A stretch of DNA of 64,000 bases from Methylococcaceae bacterium (GTDB lineage: Bacteria > Pseudomonadota > Gammaproteobacteria > Methylococcales > Methylomonadaceae), in assembly GCA_030693065.1 (NCBI GenBank), contig JAUYBL010000013.1:62001-126000 (forward strand), given 5' to 3'. This document shows positions 26,664 to 34,891 of this stretch, piece by piece (within the stretch, counting starts at the first letter, position 1; every line of letters starts with the position of its first letter). Under the pieces are notes generated by a model. The model saw only the letters and a list, made by a program, of their open reading frames with translations. It was not told the DNA's origin and searched no databases. A program made the position numbers and the translations under genes.

Positions 26664-27878
26664 TCAACCTTGCTTCCTAAACGCTATCACCTGAGCGCCA
26701 GCCTTTAGCCCGTCCAAGTAATCAGCCCAGGCTTGTAGCATCTTTACGCGCTCTGGCAGGTGTTGCGCTCGATTGTAGGCGGCTTTTACTCTATTGCGTT
26801 CACCGTGCGAAAGCTGGCGCTCGATCATATCCGAATGAAAACCTTGTTCGTGCAACATCGTTGAGGCGGTAGTTCTAAATCCGTGCGCGGTGTGCTGTCC
26901 TTGGTAGCCCATGCGCCGAATAGCCGCCCCGATAGACTCACGGCTAATATGCGGCTCATTGCCTGCCTTGCCTTGGTTGCTGGCGAATACATAGCGGCTT
27001 GAGCCTGTTAGCGGGTAAATATCCCTAAGCAATGCTATTGCCTGTTTACTAAGCGGGACTATGTGCACTTCCTTCATTTTCATTTTATCGGCGGCGATAC
27101 GCCATTCAGCGGCGTCAAGGTCGAATTCTGACCACTCAGCCGCCGCAAGGTTGGCAGGTCTAGCGAATATTAAGGGTTGAAGCTGTAACGCGGTTCTAAC
27201 AACAAAATTACCGGTATAGGCATCAATATCACGTAGCAGCTGTGCTAGTGGCTTGGCTTCTGTTATGGCGGGAAAGTGGCCTTTATTTGGTGAAGGTAAA
27301 GCACCACGCAAATCGGCGGTAACATCTCGTTCAGCGCGTCCAGTGGCGATACCGTAGCGGATAGCCTGCCCTATAAATTGCTTAGTTCTGGCGGCGGTTT
27401 CCAGTGACCCACGGTCAACAATGCGGCGCAAGGTAATCAACACTTCAACGGCGGATAAGTCTTTAAGTGGTCTGTTACCAATCCAGGGAAAAACATCACG
27501 TTCAAAACATTGTTGAACATGTGCGGCATGGCTGGCGCTCCATTTGTTACGCTTGGCTTCGATAAATTCCAAAGACACGGCGGCAAGGGTGTTTTCTATA
27601 CTGCCTGCTTTCTCGATCTTGCGAGTTAAGCCAGGGTCTATGCCGTCTGCAATTTGCTTTCGTGCAGCGTCCCTTTTTTCTCTGGCCTGCTTTAAGGTGG
27701 TATCGGGATAAGTGCCCATCGATAATGTTTTACGGTTACCGTCAAATCGATAGTCAAATCGCCACCACTTACCGCCATTGACGGTAACAAGTAGATATAA
27801 GCCTTTTTCATCTGATAGCTTGTAAGACTTACCATCTCTAGGTTTAGCGTTCTTTATTGCGGTATCTGATAGGGGCAT
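26664..27878 (-). CDS. P4-type tyrosine integrase (DUF4102 N-terminus)
   Basis: 404 residues. The N-terminus MPLSDTAIKNAKPRDGKSYK is the arm-binding DUF4102 domain, with GLYLLVTVNGGKWWRFDYRF and TLSMGTYPD following. The catalytic domain shows the Arg in LIFARPANLAAAEW, HTAHGFRTTAST with the H-x-x-R pair, the His in LSHGERNR, and the tyrosine in VKAAYNRAQH. All catalytic residues are therefore present. The start at 27878 fits the family; the frame runs 17 codons further upstream through repeated TGACGGTAAC sites and codes for a repetitive MTVTLTVT stretch that is unlikely to be protein. It is adjacent to tRNA-Ser. Confidence 0.93.
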   Translation of the reverse strand: MPLSDTAIKNAKPRDGKSYKLSDEKGLYLLVTVNGGKWWRFDYRFDGNRKTLSMGTYPDTTLKQAREKRDAARKQIADGIDPGLTRKIEKAGSIENTLAAVSLEFIEAKRNKWSASHAAHVQQCFERDVFPWIGNRPLKDLSAVEVLITLRRIVDRGSLETAARTKQFIGQAIRYGIATGRAERDVTADLRGALPSPNKGHFPAITEAKPLAQLLRDIDAYTGNFVVRTALQLQPLIFARPANLAAAEWSEFDLDAAEWRIAADKMKMKEVHIVPLSKQAIALLRDIYPLTGSSRYVFASNQGKAGNEPHISRESIGAAIRRMGYQGQHTAHGFRTTASTMLHEQGFHSDMIERQLSHGERNRVKAAYNRAQHLPERVKMLQAWADYLDGLKAGAQVIAFRKQG

Positions 27879-27928
27879 GACGGTAACACCTCGTGACGGT
27901 AGCTCTGTTACTGTCAAAGTTACCGTCA
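27735..27928. repeat. Cluster of GTTACCGTCA / TGACGGTAAC sites at the integrase end
   Basis: Six copies: 27735-27744 and 27779-27788 inside int, 27878-27887 over its start codon, 27894-27903 (one mismatch), 27907-27916 (one mismatch) and 27919-27928. Together with the pair at 23513-23534 this gives eight copies at the two ends. The arrangement suggests integrase arm-type sites, and autoregulation of int. Confidence 0.6.
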
Positions 27929-27964
27929 ATCATAGCGGTATGTCAATGAATCTTATTGCACTAT

Positions 27965-28036
27965 GCTGGACAATAAAAAACCCGCTAAGCTAGATAACTT
28001 GCGGGTTTTAGATGTTCTTTGCACCTCGCTGGATGC
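27965..28036 (-). repeat. Right attachment-type repeat carrying the tRNA-Ser terminator
   Basis: The 72-bp partner of the left repeat. Read on the minus strand, it starts 6 bases after the tRNA-Ser CCA end and contains a hairpin AAAACCCGC..GCGGGTTTT followed by T residues (27974-28010), a probable terminator for the tRNA. Confidence 0.8.
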
Positions 28037-28041
28037 TTAAT

Positions 28042-28129
28042 TGGCGGAGAGAAAGGGATTCGAACCCTTGATACGTTGCCGTATACACACTTTCCAGGCG
28101 TGCGCCTTCAGCCGCTCGGCCACCTCTCC
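28042..28129 (-). tRNA. tRNA-Ser(GGA)
   Basis: Class II tRNA of 88 bases including an encoded CCA. The acceptor stem is GGAGAGG / TCTCTCC with discriminator G. The anticodon loop CTGGAAA gives anticodon GGA (codons UCC/UCU). The long variable arm is present (GTATACGGCAACGTATC) and the T-loop is GGTTCGAATCC. It is the landmark for the integrated element beside it. Confidence 0.97.
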
Positions 28130-28201
28130 GTAATCCTCTCAATACCTTGAGAGGGCGCGTAGGATAATCGATTTCGGCTTTGGTTGCAAACCGGCGGCCT
28201 G

Positions 28202-29212
28202 TCACGCGGTCGGCAACGGTAGGCGTTCCATTAGGTAACACAAACAATCTTGGCGGATTATGCGTTCCTCCAAGGTCAGCATTGCCGGGATTACATTGCA
28301 GCGTGTCAGCAGTTGGCCGTTGCGTACTTCAAAAAAGCGTTCAGCGACACAGTCACCAGCTTCGTCAAGCACTTGTAGCGGCACAGTGGTTTGCTTAGTT
28401 GTGCCTAAGTTCGTGCCGGTTGAAATTTCTGTGAAATTAAGATGGTCAATGGCGGGTTCCAGAATAAGGTCGACATCGCCAGCACCGAATTGAAAGCTGA
28501 TATGTTCGGGGATTTTGACCAGTCCGATGGTGTGGAATAAATCAAGATCGTGCGCGGCTAGTGGCTGAATGGGAAAGTTGGTCAAGTGTAGGCAGGCATC
28601 CACTAGATCGACGGCGTGTGCGATACCTTCTGAGTTACCAGGCTTGCTGCATTCAATTGCAATAGCGGGGCATAGTTTGGCGAATGCTGCGGATTGCGTA
28701 CCTTTGGGCCGAATGAAGTACACCGCGATGCGCGAAAACAAGGTCGCTAGATGCAGAAAGCGCTGGTCGAGCGTGTTGACGCAAGCGTAATTCGGATTAA
28801 GGCCGGTGTTGTTATGAATGTCGATGCTGGCAAATACGCCGCGCTGCTGCATTTCGTTGATTACCGCATTGGCCATGGCCTGTTGTTCCGGCGCATCGTG
28901 TTCGGTGCCGGGCCAGATGCGGTTGAAATCAGCTTGGCCGTCCAATCTGCGCAAGCCTTCGCGAGCCGCGGTGACGTTGCCGACAAAAATGGATAAGGCG
29001 CGCGGCAGTTCCCTTTTGGCATATTTTTTTAGTACTTGCTGAATGGCTTTCAGGCCGGTGTCTTCATTGCCATGCAACAAGATGGCTACAAACAGAGCGG
29101 GCTGCTGTCGTCCGGCTAAGTGCATCAGTGTGGGTTGCGGCAAGAGGCTGTGCAGATGCCGGGCGTCAATATCCAAAAAGCCGTCAGGGAAATGATCGAT
29201 TACTTTCAGCAT
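28202..29212 (-). CDS. AstE/AspA-type zinc carboxypeptidase-fold hydrolase (M14-like)
   Basis: 336 residues. Zinc ligands fit the succinylglutamate desuccinylase/aspartoacylase branch: HGNE at 47-50 (His47, Glu50), substrate arginine in FNRIW (Arg98) and DIHNN with His133. The enzyme should cleave an amide bond next to a free carboxylate of a small molecule or peptide. The start at 29212 has GGA 8 bases before it; the longer frame upstream runs into the neighbour. It follows the GCS2-like gene by 13 bases and probably forms a two-gene unit. Substrate is unknown. Confidence 0.8.
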   Translation of the reverse strand: MLKVIDHFPDGFLDIDARHLHSLLPQPTLMHLAGRQQPALFVAILLHGNEDTGLKAIQQVLKKYAKRELPRALSIFVGNVTAAREGLRRLDGQADFNRIWPGTEHDAPEQQAMANAVINEMQQRGVFASIDIHNNTGLNPNYACVNTLDQRFLHLATLFSRIAVYFIRPKGTQSAAFAKLCPAIAIECSKPGNSEGIAHAVDLVDACLHLTNFPIQPLAAHDLDLFHTIGLVKIPEHISFQFGAGDVDLILEPAIDHLNFTEISTGTNLGTTKQTTVPLQVLDEAGDCVAERFFEVRNGQLLTRCNVIPAMLTLEERIIRQDCLCYLMERLPLPTA

Positions 29213-29225
29213 AGTGTTTCCAATT

Positions 29226-30650
29226 TTAAATAGCCCATTCGTGTACCGGCATGCCGCTATATTGATGTTCCAGATAGGCGGCAGTGAGACGAAAAAAATC
29301 GCGGCCATGGGCATCAATATAAGTCCGTTGCCAGGCAGCCCCGTTTTGGCCGGTGCGTGCTCGTGAACGTAAGACGCCAAGATAGCGATGACTGTCTTTC
29401 TGTGCAATTCCTAACATTTTCAAGCCTTCCGCTGCCATGGGCAGCAGTTCGTCCAGTAATAAATCGCGGACGTTATATTGCTTTCCATCCAACCACTGTA
29501 GCTGAGCATCCAGCTCATGCTGCGCAGCCAGATAAAAATTATCCCGTGCGGCTTCGAAAGATAAATCTGCTTCCGGTGGCGCTGTTAAGTTGGCCAGAAA
29601 ACAAGTAGCCCCCAGATACAAAGCCGCATTGGCAATCATATCGATAATACTGGGACCCGCAGGCATGACGCGGTGCTCGACACGTAAATGCGCTGCACCG
29701 CTGGCATCAAAACCAATCAACGGGCGGTTCCAACGCCAAATAGTCCCGTTGTGAAAGCGCAGATGCTGCAGTGCGTTGGCTTCACTTTGGAAGTTAATCG
29801 GCAACAGCACGGGATAGCTCGCCAGGTTTTCATGAAAGCATTCTTCGGGGCTGGTTGAGATGTATCCCGAACCAAAGCTCACTCGTTGCGCACCTGATTG
29901 GGCAGCATCGCCAGTGTTCGCGACTTGTTCGAACACCGGAATACGCGTTTCATCCCACAATGATTTTTCGAACAAAAACGGCGAATTGGCAGCAATCGCA
30001 ACCAGCGGCGCGGACATCAGTAATGAGGCATTGAAGTATCGTGAAAATTGTTTGGCCGGGGCTTGCAGATGGACTTGAAACGAGGTGGTTGCCGCTTCCA
30101 ACATAACATCATCGTGAAGCACTATTAGGCGCTCGCGGCCGTGAATATCCAGCTTGATTGGTCGGCCATCGCGGGCCTTGAGGACTTGTTCATTCAATGC
30201 CACATAGCGCTTGAACGGTGAAATATTGGCCAGACATAAATCGGCATTGCGCAAGGTAGGCAGTGTGCCGATCATTATCAGCGTGGCTTCCAGCTCATGT
30301 GCTACGTGTAGGCAACGCCGCCAGGTATTGCTCAGCTCTGTTTCCAAACGACTTAAAGCACAGCGCTGTAACGTCTGCGGGGTGCCGTTGAGTTCGATGT
30401 TAAATCGCGACAATTCCGGCACCACCAGCGGGTTGTTAATACGCTCAAGGAAAGTCGTGTTGATAGGTGCGGGAAAATGGTTGTGATCTAGTAGCCAAGC
30501 TTCGAGTTCAAATCCAGTGACATGAGCTTGATCATCGAAATTGCCGGCATTAAGCATTTTGCCGAGTAACGCTGTTTCCTGCCGCAAATGAGCCTGGAAA
30601 ACTGCATAGTCTTCCGCTGAGAATTCAATGGTGCTGATTTCGTGGCCCAT
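29226..30650 (-). CDS. GCS2-like carboxylate-amine ligase (glutamate-cysteine ligase family 2)
   Basis: 474 residues. The GCS2/YbdK-type core is suggested by VTGFELEAWLLD (about 45-56) as the first metal-binding strand, NISPFKRYVALNE, the ATTSFQVHLQ segment and LRVEHRVMPAGPSIIDMIAN near 325-345. Enzymes of this fold join an amine to a glutamate-type carboxylate using ATP. The ATG at 30650 is preferred to one two codons earlier because GAGG lies 8 bases upstream. It is cotranscribed with the M14-like hydrolase. Such ligase/hydrolase pairs suggest a small peptide metabolite or tag, but the product cannot be named. Confidence 0.75.
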   Translation of the reverse strand: MGHEISTIEFSAEDYAVFQAHLRQETALLGKMLNAGNFDDQAHVTGFELEAWLLDHNHFPAPINTTFLERINNPLVVPELSRFNIELNGTPQTLQRCALSRLETELSNTWRRCLHVAHELEATLIMIGTLPTLRNADLCLANISPFKRYVALNEQVLKARDGRPIKLDIHGRERLIVLHDDVMLEAATTSFQVHLQAPAKQFSRYFNASLLMSAPLVAIAANSPFLFEKSLWDETRIPVFEQVANTGDAAQSGAQRVSFGSGYISTSPEECFHENLASYPVLLPINFQSEANALQHLRFHNGTIWRWNRPLIGFDASGAAHLRVEHRVMPAGPSIIDMIANAALYLGATCFLANLTAPPEADLSFEAARDNFYLAAQHELDAQLQWLDGKQYNVRDLLLDELLPMAAEGLKMLGIAQKDSHRYLGVLRSRARTGQNGAAWQRTYIDAHGRDFFRLTAAYLEHQYSGMPVHEWAI

Positions 30651-30763
30651 GTGCATTTCCTCAACTCAACAAGGTAGAAGTTGACCGTGATCGCGATAGC
30701 TTACAACGTTTTAAGATTATCCTTAATCGTTCACAAGCAAGGCCAGCTCCTACAATTTAACGA

Positions 30764-32665
30764 TTAGCTTTTCTGCGCTTCCAGCTCGTCCCAACGCTTA
30801 AAGGTTTGCTCCAACTTTTCTTCCGTTTGTTTTAATTCGTCCAAGGTTTTTGCTATTACCGCTTGATCCTGTTTGTAGAAATTAGCGTTACCGATTTGCT
30901 GGGTTAACTCGGCTTGCTTGGTTTCCAGTTGGTCAATCAATGCAGGTAATTTCTCCAGTTCTTGTTGTTCTTTAAAGCTGAGTTTTTTCTTAGGCGTGGC
31001 AGGCGCTACAAACGTGGTCGGTTTAACCGACTTTTCTACTACCGGTTTTTTTGCAGCTTCGGTTTTTTTGACAGCTTCACTGTAGGCCATCCAATCGGTA
31101 TAGCCGCCGATAAATTCTTGTACTTCGCCATTGCCTTCAAGCACAAATACGCTGGTGACGACGTTATCCAAAAAGGCGCGGTCATGGCTGACTAATAACA
31201 AGGTGCCATCGTAGTTGACCAATTTTTCTTCCAGCAATTCGAGGGTTTCTAAATCAAGGTCATTGGTGGGCTCATCCATCACGATTAGGTTGGCAGGTTT
31301 AGTAAATAATCGCGCCAGCAGCAAACGGTTTTTTTCACCACCCGATAAACTTTTTACCGGTGACCGCGCTCTGGCCGGGGCGAACAAGAAGTCGCCCAGA
31401 TAAGACATAACATGACGTCGGTTACCGGCGATGTCGACAAAGTCGTTACCATCAGCCACGGTGTCGGCCACAGAAATTTCCGGGTCGAGTTGATCGCGCA
31501 ATTGGTCGAAATAGGCAATTTCCAGCTTGGTGCCTTGATCGACGGTACCGCTATCGGGTTCCAATTGTTTAAGCAGCAGTTTTAATAACGTCGATTTGCC
31601 CGCGCCGTTAGGGCCGATCAAACCGATTTTGTCGCCGCGTTGAATGAGCGTAGAAAATTTCTTGATGATTTGTCGGTCTTGATAAGCAAAGCTGATGTCG
31701 GTGACTTCAATAACTTTTTTGCCGGAAGCATCACCGCGTCCCAAGGTCAGTTTACTGGTGCCTTGCTGATTACGGCGCTGGGCGCGTTCGTCGCGCAGTT
31801 TTTCCAAAGCTCTAACGCGGCCTTCGTTGCGAGTGCGGCGGGCTTTAACGCCTTGGCGAATCCAGACTTCTTCCTCTGCCAATTTTTTATCAAATTCGGC
31901 ATTTTGATTAGCTTCGTCTTCAAGTGCGGCGGCTTTACGGCGCAAATAATCATCATAGGTGCCTTGCCAGGACACTAAATTACCGCGATCGAGATCGATA
32001 ATTCGTGTTGCCAGTTTTTGTAAAAAGGCTCGATCATGCGTCACGTATAACACCGCGCCCTGAAAATTAAGCATTTGCTCTTCCAGCCAGGCGATGCTTT
32101 CAAAGTCCAGATGGTTGGTCGGCTCGTCGAGCAATAAGACTTCTGGCTCGATTACCAAGGCTCGGGCCAATGCGACTCGACGCTTCCAACCGCCGGACAA
32201 ACCGCTGATTTTAAGTTCGCCGGGTAAATCCAGCTTGGTTAGGGTGGTTTCAACCCGTTGCTGAAAATGCCAGCCGTTGTGGGTTTCCAATTTGTGTTGC
32301 AGGTCGCCAAGCTCTTGCAAGGCTTTGTCATCATCGTAAGACATGGTCATGGACAGCGCATGATAGCGAGTAATCCAGCTGCCCAAATCGCCTAAACCAC
32401 CGGCGACTGCATCGTAAATGGTGGCATCATCAGGTAAGTCCGGGGCTTGTTCCAACCAAGCCAATCTTAATTCGGGCTGTCGCCAAATATCACCATGATC
32501 GGGAAGAATATCTCCGGCGATAATTTTCATTAAGGTCGATTTGCCTTCACCGTTGCGGCCCAATAATCCTACTCTCTCGCCAGGATCAAGCTGAAATTCA
32601 GCATCCTTTAGTAAAGCATGAGTACCGAAAGCGATGGAGACATTGGTTAAGCGTAATAAAGGCAT
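30764..32665 (-). CDS. uup: ABC-F ATPase Uup
   Basis: 633 residues with two ABC domains and no membrane part. Walker A motifs are GRNGEGKST (about 36-44) and GPNGAGKST (about 350-358). The signature sequences are LSGGWKRR and LSGGEKNR, the Walker B segments LLLDEPTNHLD and IVMDEPTNDLD. The C-terminal coiled coil after a Lys/Pro-rich linker (about 545-630) is the mark of Uup and binds DNA in E. coli. ABC-F proteins act at the ribosome; Uup also influences transposon excision. One base separates it from the cinA-like gene. Confidence 0.94.
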   Translation of the reverse strand: MPLLRLTNVSIAFGTHALLKDAEFQLDPGERVGLLGRNGEGKSTLMKIIAGDILPDHGDIWRQPELRLAWLEQAPDLPDDATIYDAVAGGLGDLGSWITRYHALSMTMSYDDDKALQELGDLQHKLETHNGWHFQQRVETTLTKLDLPGELKISGLSGGWKRRVALARALVIEPEVLLLDEPTNHLDFESIAWLEEQMLNFQGAVLYVTHDRAFLQKLATRIIDLDRGNLVSWQGTYDDYLRRKAAALEDEANQNAEFDKKLAEEEVWIRQGVKARRTRNEGRVRALEKLRDERAQRRNQQGTSKLTLGRGDASGKKVIEVTDISFAYQDRQIIKKFSTLIQRGDKIGLIGPNGAGKSTLLKLLLKQLEPDSGTVDQGTKLEIAYFDQLRDQLDPEISVADTVADGNDFVDIAGNRRHVMSYLGDFLFAPARARSPVKSLSGGEKNRLLLARLFTKPANLIVMDEPTNDLDLETLELLEEKLVNYDGTLLLVSHDRAFLDNVVTSVFVLEGNGEVQEFIGGYTDWMAYSEAVKKTEAAKKPVVEKSVKPTTFVAPATPKKKLSFKEQQELEKLPALIDQLETKQAELTQQIGNANFYKQDQAVIAKTLDELKQTEEKLEQTFKRWDELEAQKS

Positions 32666-32666
32666 A

Positions 32667-33866
32667 TCAGAGATCTTTGTGTTGTAAAAAGCGTCTTAAT
32701 AAATCCAGGGCCAGTAAGGCGGCCTGGTGTTGTTTGCGTTTGCCGGGACCGGCCACGGTATGTGTGGTTTGATGAAACTGGTGTCCAGTAAGTAGGACAT
32801 TATATAGAACGATGGCGCTATCCTTGTCTTGAATTGCGCTTAAATCGGCATCATGCAATTGCACCAACACAAAATCGGCGCCACTTTGCGCTTGTGTAGC
32901 GATAGCGATGTTTTTTGCAGCCGCTATAAAATCATTGTTATTGATGGTTGAGGTTTGTTGATAGCGGGCTTCCAGCAGCCAAGGCAGTGCGGTGCAGTAA
33001 CTGGCGATCATGCCTTGACTGACGGTTTCGACCACCGCCAGGGTGTGCTTGCCGCCTATCATTAATTGATCCAGCAAACTAATTAAGTCGCCGTTAGCCG
33101 CGCCCAAGCCATTAATCGCAAACACTGCATCGCCTATTTGCCCGACCATGGCATTTACTAAATCGTTAATAGCTGCTGACGGGTAATCATGCGGAAACAA
33201 CAATTTTGTTTGCACTTCGGCCAAGCTGGCGCGAAAGCCAAGTTGGACATTATCAGGAATGGCTATCGGTTTAATGCGCTGCTGCAGGTCTGACTCGCCG
33301 ATACCGATGGTTTTTATGGTGATCAAGGTTTGCGGCTGCAATACAAAGCGTTCCGTCAATGTAGACACTACCTTTTCCAAATACATATTGCGCATTTCCG
33401 AAGGTACGCCGGGCATGAACACAAACCAACAGCGACCGGCTTGCAAGGCAAACCCCGGCGCAGTGCCCCATTGGTTATCCAGCCGTATTGAGCCTTGCGG
33501 CAACATGGCTTGTTTGCGATTGGACTCGGGCATGTGTCGATTACGACGATCGAAAAAATGTTTAACCTGCGCAAACGCGGTTTCGTCAAATTCCAGCGGC
33601 AAGCCGAATGCTTGGGAGACGGCTTCGGCGGTTAAATCATCAGTGGTCGGCCCCAGACCACCGGTACACAGGCAGCAGTCGGCACGTCCGGAAATTTCTC
33701 GCAGCAACGCGACCAAATCATCCAGTTTATCGCCTACCGAGGTATGCCGGGTTACTGTAAAGCCTATCTGCACAGCCTCTTGCGCCAACCACGCTGCATT
33801 GCTGTCGACGACTTGTCCGGTAACGACTTCTTCGCCTTGGGAGAAAATTTCCAGTGTCGGATTCAT
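32667..33866 (-). CDS. CinA-like protein with degenerate PncC domain
   Basis: The N-terminal half is a MoCF-like CinA domain (IFSQGEEVVTGQVVDSN at the start, CTGGLGPTTDDLT near 67-79, VFMPGVPSEM near 150-159). In CinA this part hydrolyses pyridine-dinucleotide or ADP-ribose-type compounds. The C-terminal half (about 255-399) keeps the outline of the PncC nicotinamide-nucleotide deamidase, but the usual ESCTGG loop reads ETVSQG, so the catalytic Ser-Cys pair is missing. Probably only the first domain is active. It overlaps the AEC transporter by four bases. Confidence 0.82.
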   Translation of the reverse strand: MNPTLEIFSQGEEVVTGQVVDSNAAWLAQEAVQIGFTVTRHTSVGDKLDDLVALLREISGRADCCLCTGGLGPTTDDLTAEAVSQAFGLPLEFDETAFAQVKHFFDRRNRHMPESNRKQAMLPQGSIRLDNQWGTAPGFALQAGRCWFVFMPGVPSEMRNMYLEKVVSTLTERFVLQPQTLITIKTIGIGESDLQQRIKPIAIPDNVQLGFRASLAEVQTKLLFPHDYPSAAINDLVNAMVGQIGDAVFAINGLGAANGDLISLLDQLMIGGKHTLAVVETVSQGMIASYCTALPWLLEARYQQTSTINNNDFIAAAKNIAIATQAQSGADFVLVQLHDADLSAIQDKDSAIVLYNVLLTGHQFHQTTHTVAGPGKRKQHQAALLALDLLRRFLQHKDL

Positions 33867-34792
33867 GTAAAACTCTTCATCAATAGGCTATGCCACAAGG
33901 GCAGAGTGATTAAACTAAGTGCGGTCGTCACGGTAACGGCCATTGCATAAAGTGAGCTGTCCAGATAATAACGATCACAAAACACTATTCCAAGCACCAT
34001 GCTGGGCATGGCAATATCCAGCACTGCGGCCGCCCGGTAATCGCCGGTGATGCTGAGTTGACTCATCAGCAGCATGGCAAATAAAGGCATCAACAACATT
34101 TTTATCACGATGACCGGCATAACGTAGGGAATATTACGGACTCTGACTGCCGTCCAACTCAAGGCTAAACCTAGCGAGAACAGCATCAAAGGCACCACTG
34201 CCCCTGCCAGTTTTTGCAATGCACCGATCAGCCAATCCGGTGCAACCACGTGATTAATATTTAATAGTACCGCCAGACCCGCCGCCCAAAACGGAGGTGC
34301 ATTCAAAAAAGCGATAACTGATTTTGGATTTTCGGATGTGTCTTCGCCGTAATGCCGCACCAGCAAAATCCCCACCGTGAACAGAAACGGCGCGGTCGCA
34401 AACAGGTCGATTTGTATCGCCACCGATCGTGCCCAACTGCCGAAAGTCTGCTCCAAAACCGGCAAGCCTAAATAAGTCACGTTAGGGAATGCTGCAGCTA
34501 AAACCATGGCGCCCAGGCGCCGATGTTCAAATTTGAATAACGCGCCCACCAGCCAGATGCAAACAATCGCAAAACTAATACTGGCAATACCCAGCAAGGT
34601 GTATTGCAACGAATGAACGCCAATATCCGCCGTCCAAAGCACTTCCAATACCATGGCAGGCAGTAATAAATAATACACAACCGTGGTTAACACCAAGCGA
34701 GTTTGCTCAGCTTTCAGCCCGCCCGGCTTGAGGATGCGCCAACCGGCACCGCAGGCCATCAGCAGGGTCATTTGAATCAGGGTTGAGTTCAT
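33863..34792 (-). CDS. AEC-family (auxin efflux carrier type) transporter
   Basis: 309 residues, about ten hydrophobic segments arranged as two five-helix halves. The central feature is FPNVTYLGLPVLEQTFG near 101-117, the unwound, Asn/Pro-containing region of the first half, and DIAMPSMVLGIVFCDRY near 263-279 is its counterpart. Bacterial members export or import organic acids such as malonate or malate. The substrate is not evident from its neighbours. Confidence 0.85.
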   Translation of the reverse strand: MNSTLIQMTLLMACGAGWRILKPGGLKAEQTRLVLTTVVYYLLLPAMVLEVLWTADIGVHSLQYTLLGIASISFAIVCIWLVGALFKFEHRRLGAMVLAAAFPNVTYLGLPVLEQTFGSWARSVAIQIDLFATAPFLFTVGILLVRHYGEDTSENPKSVIAFLNAPPFWAAGLAVLLNINHVVAPDWLIGALQKLAGAVVPLMLFSLGLALSWTAVRVRNIPYVMPVIVIKMLLMPLFAMLLMSQLSITGDYRAAAVLDIAMPSMVLGIVFCDRYYLDSSLYAMAVTVTTALSLITLPLWHSLLMKSFT

Positions 34793-34891
34793 AAATAGAT
34801 GTAATGTGTCGGGCGGCGAATTTTAACATTCACCGAGTAATCAAGTTCCGGTAATATAGCCGTTGTTTTTAGCCTTCATTTTGTCAGCCAT

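Larger units (their letters stand above)
23373..28036. mobile_element. Cryptic integrative element at tRNA-Ser(GGA)
   Basis: Bounded by two 72-bp direct repeats (23373-23444 and 27965-28036; 67 of 72 bases equal). The right copy lies directly 3' of a tRNA-Ser gene. Content, all on the minus strand: P4-type tyrosine integrase next to the right end, AlpA-like regulator, Rha-like regulator, winged-helix protein, and a region of very small frames towards the left end. There are no capsid, packaging, conjugation or cargo genes that I can recognise. At about 4.6 kb it resembles a minimal satellite or a decayed island; whether it still moves is unknown. Confidence 0.85.

Noticed and set aside
27879-27929. 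N-terminal extension of the integrase with MTVTLTVT repeats
   Set aside because: It is encoded by overlapping GTTACCGTCA sites; the family N-terminus begins at MPLSDTAIKNAK.
28008-28247. A minus-strand frame of 79 codons across the tRNA
   Set aside because: It is a reading of the tRNA-Ser gene and its terminator; the structure of the tRNA is complete and explains the sequence.
29357-30486. Several plus-strand frames opposite the GCS2-like gene
   Set aside because: All are shadows of a conserved coding region on the minus strand.
31640-31978. A plus-strand frame of 112 codons inside uup
   Set aside because: It is antisense to an ABC-F gene with complete motifs, and no ribosome site or family is seen.
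33259-33870. A plus-strand frame of 203 codons antisense to the cinA-like gene
   Set aside because: Composition (Arg/Ser/Cys-rich) is that of a shadow frame; the opposite strand codes for a recognisable protein.
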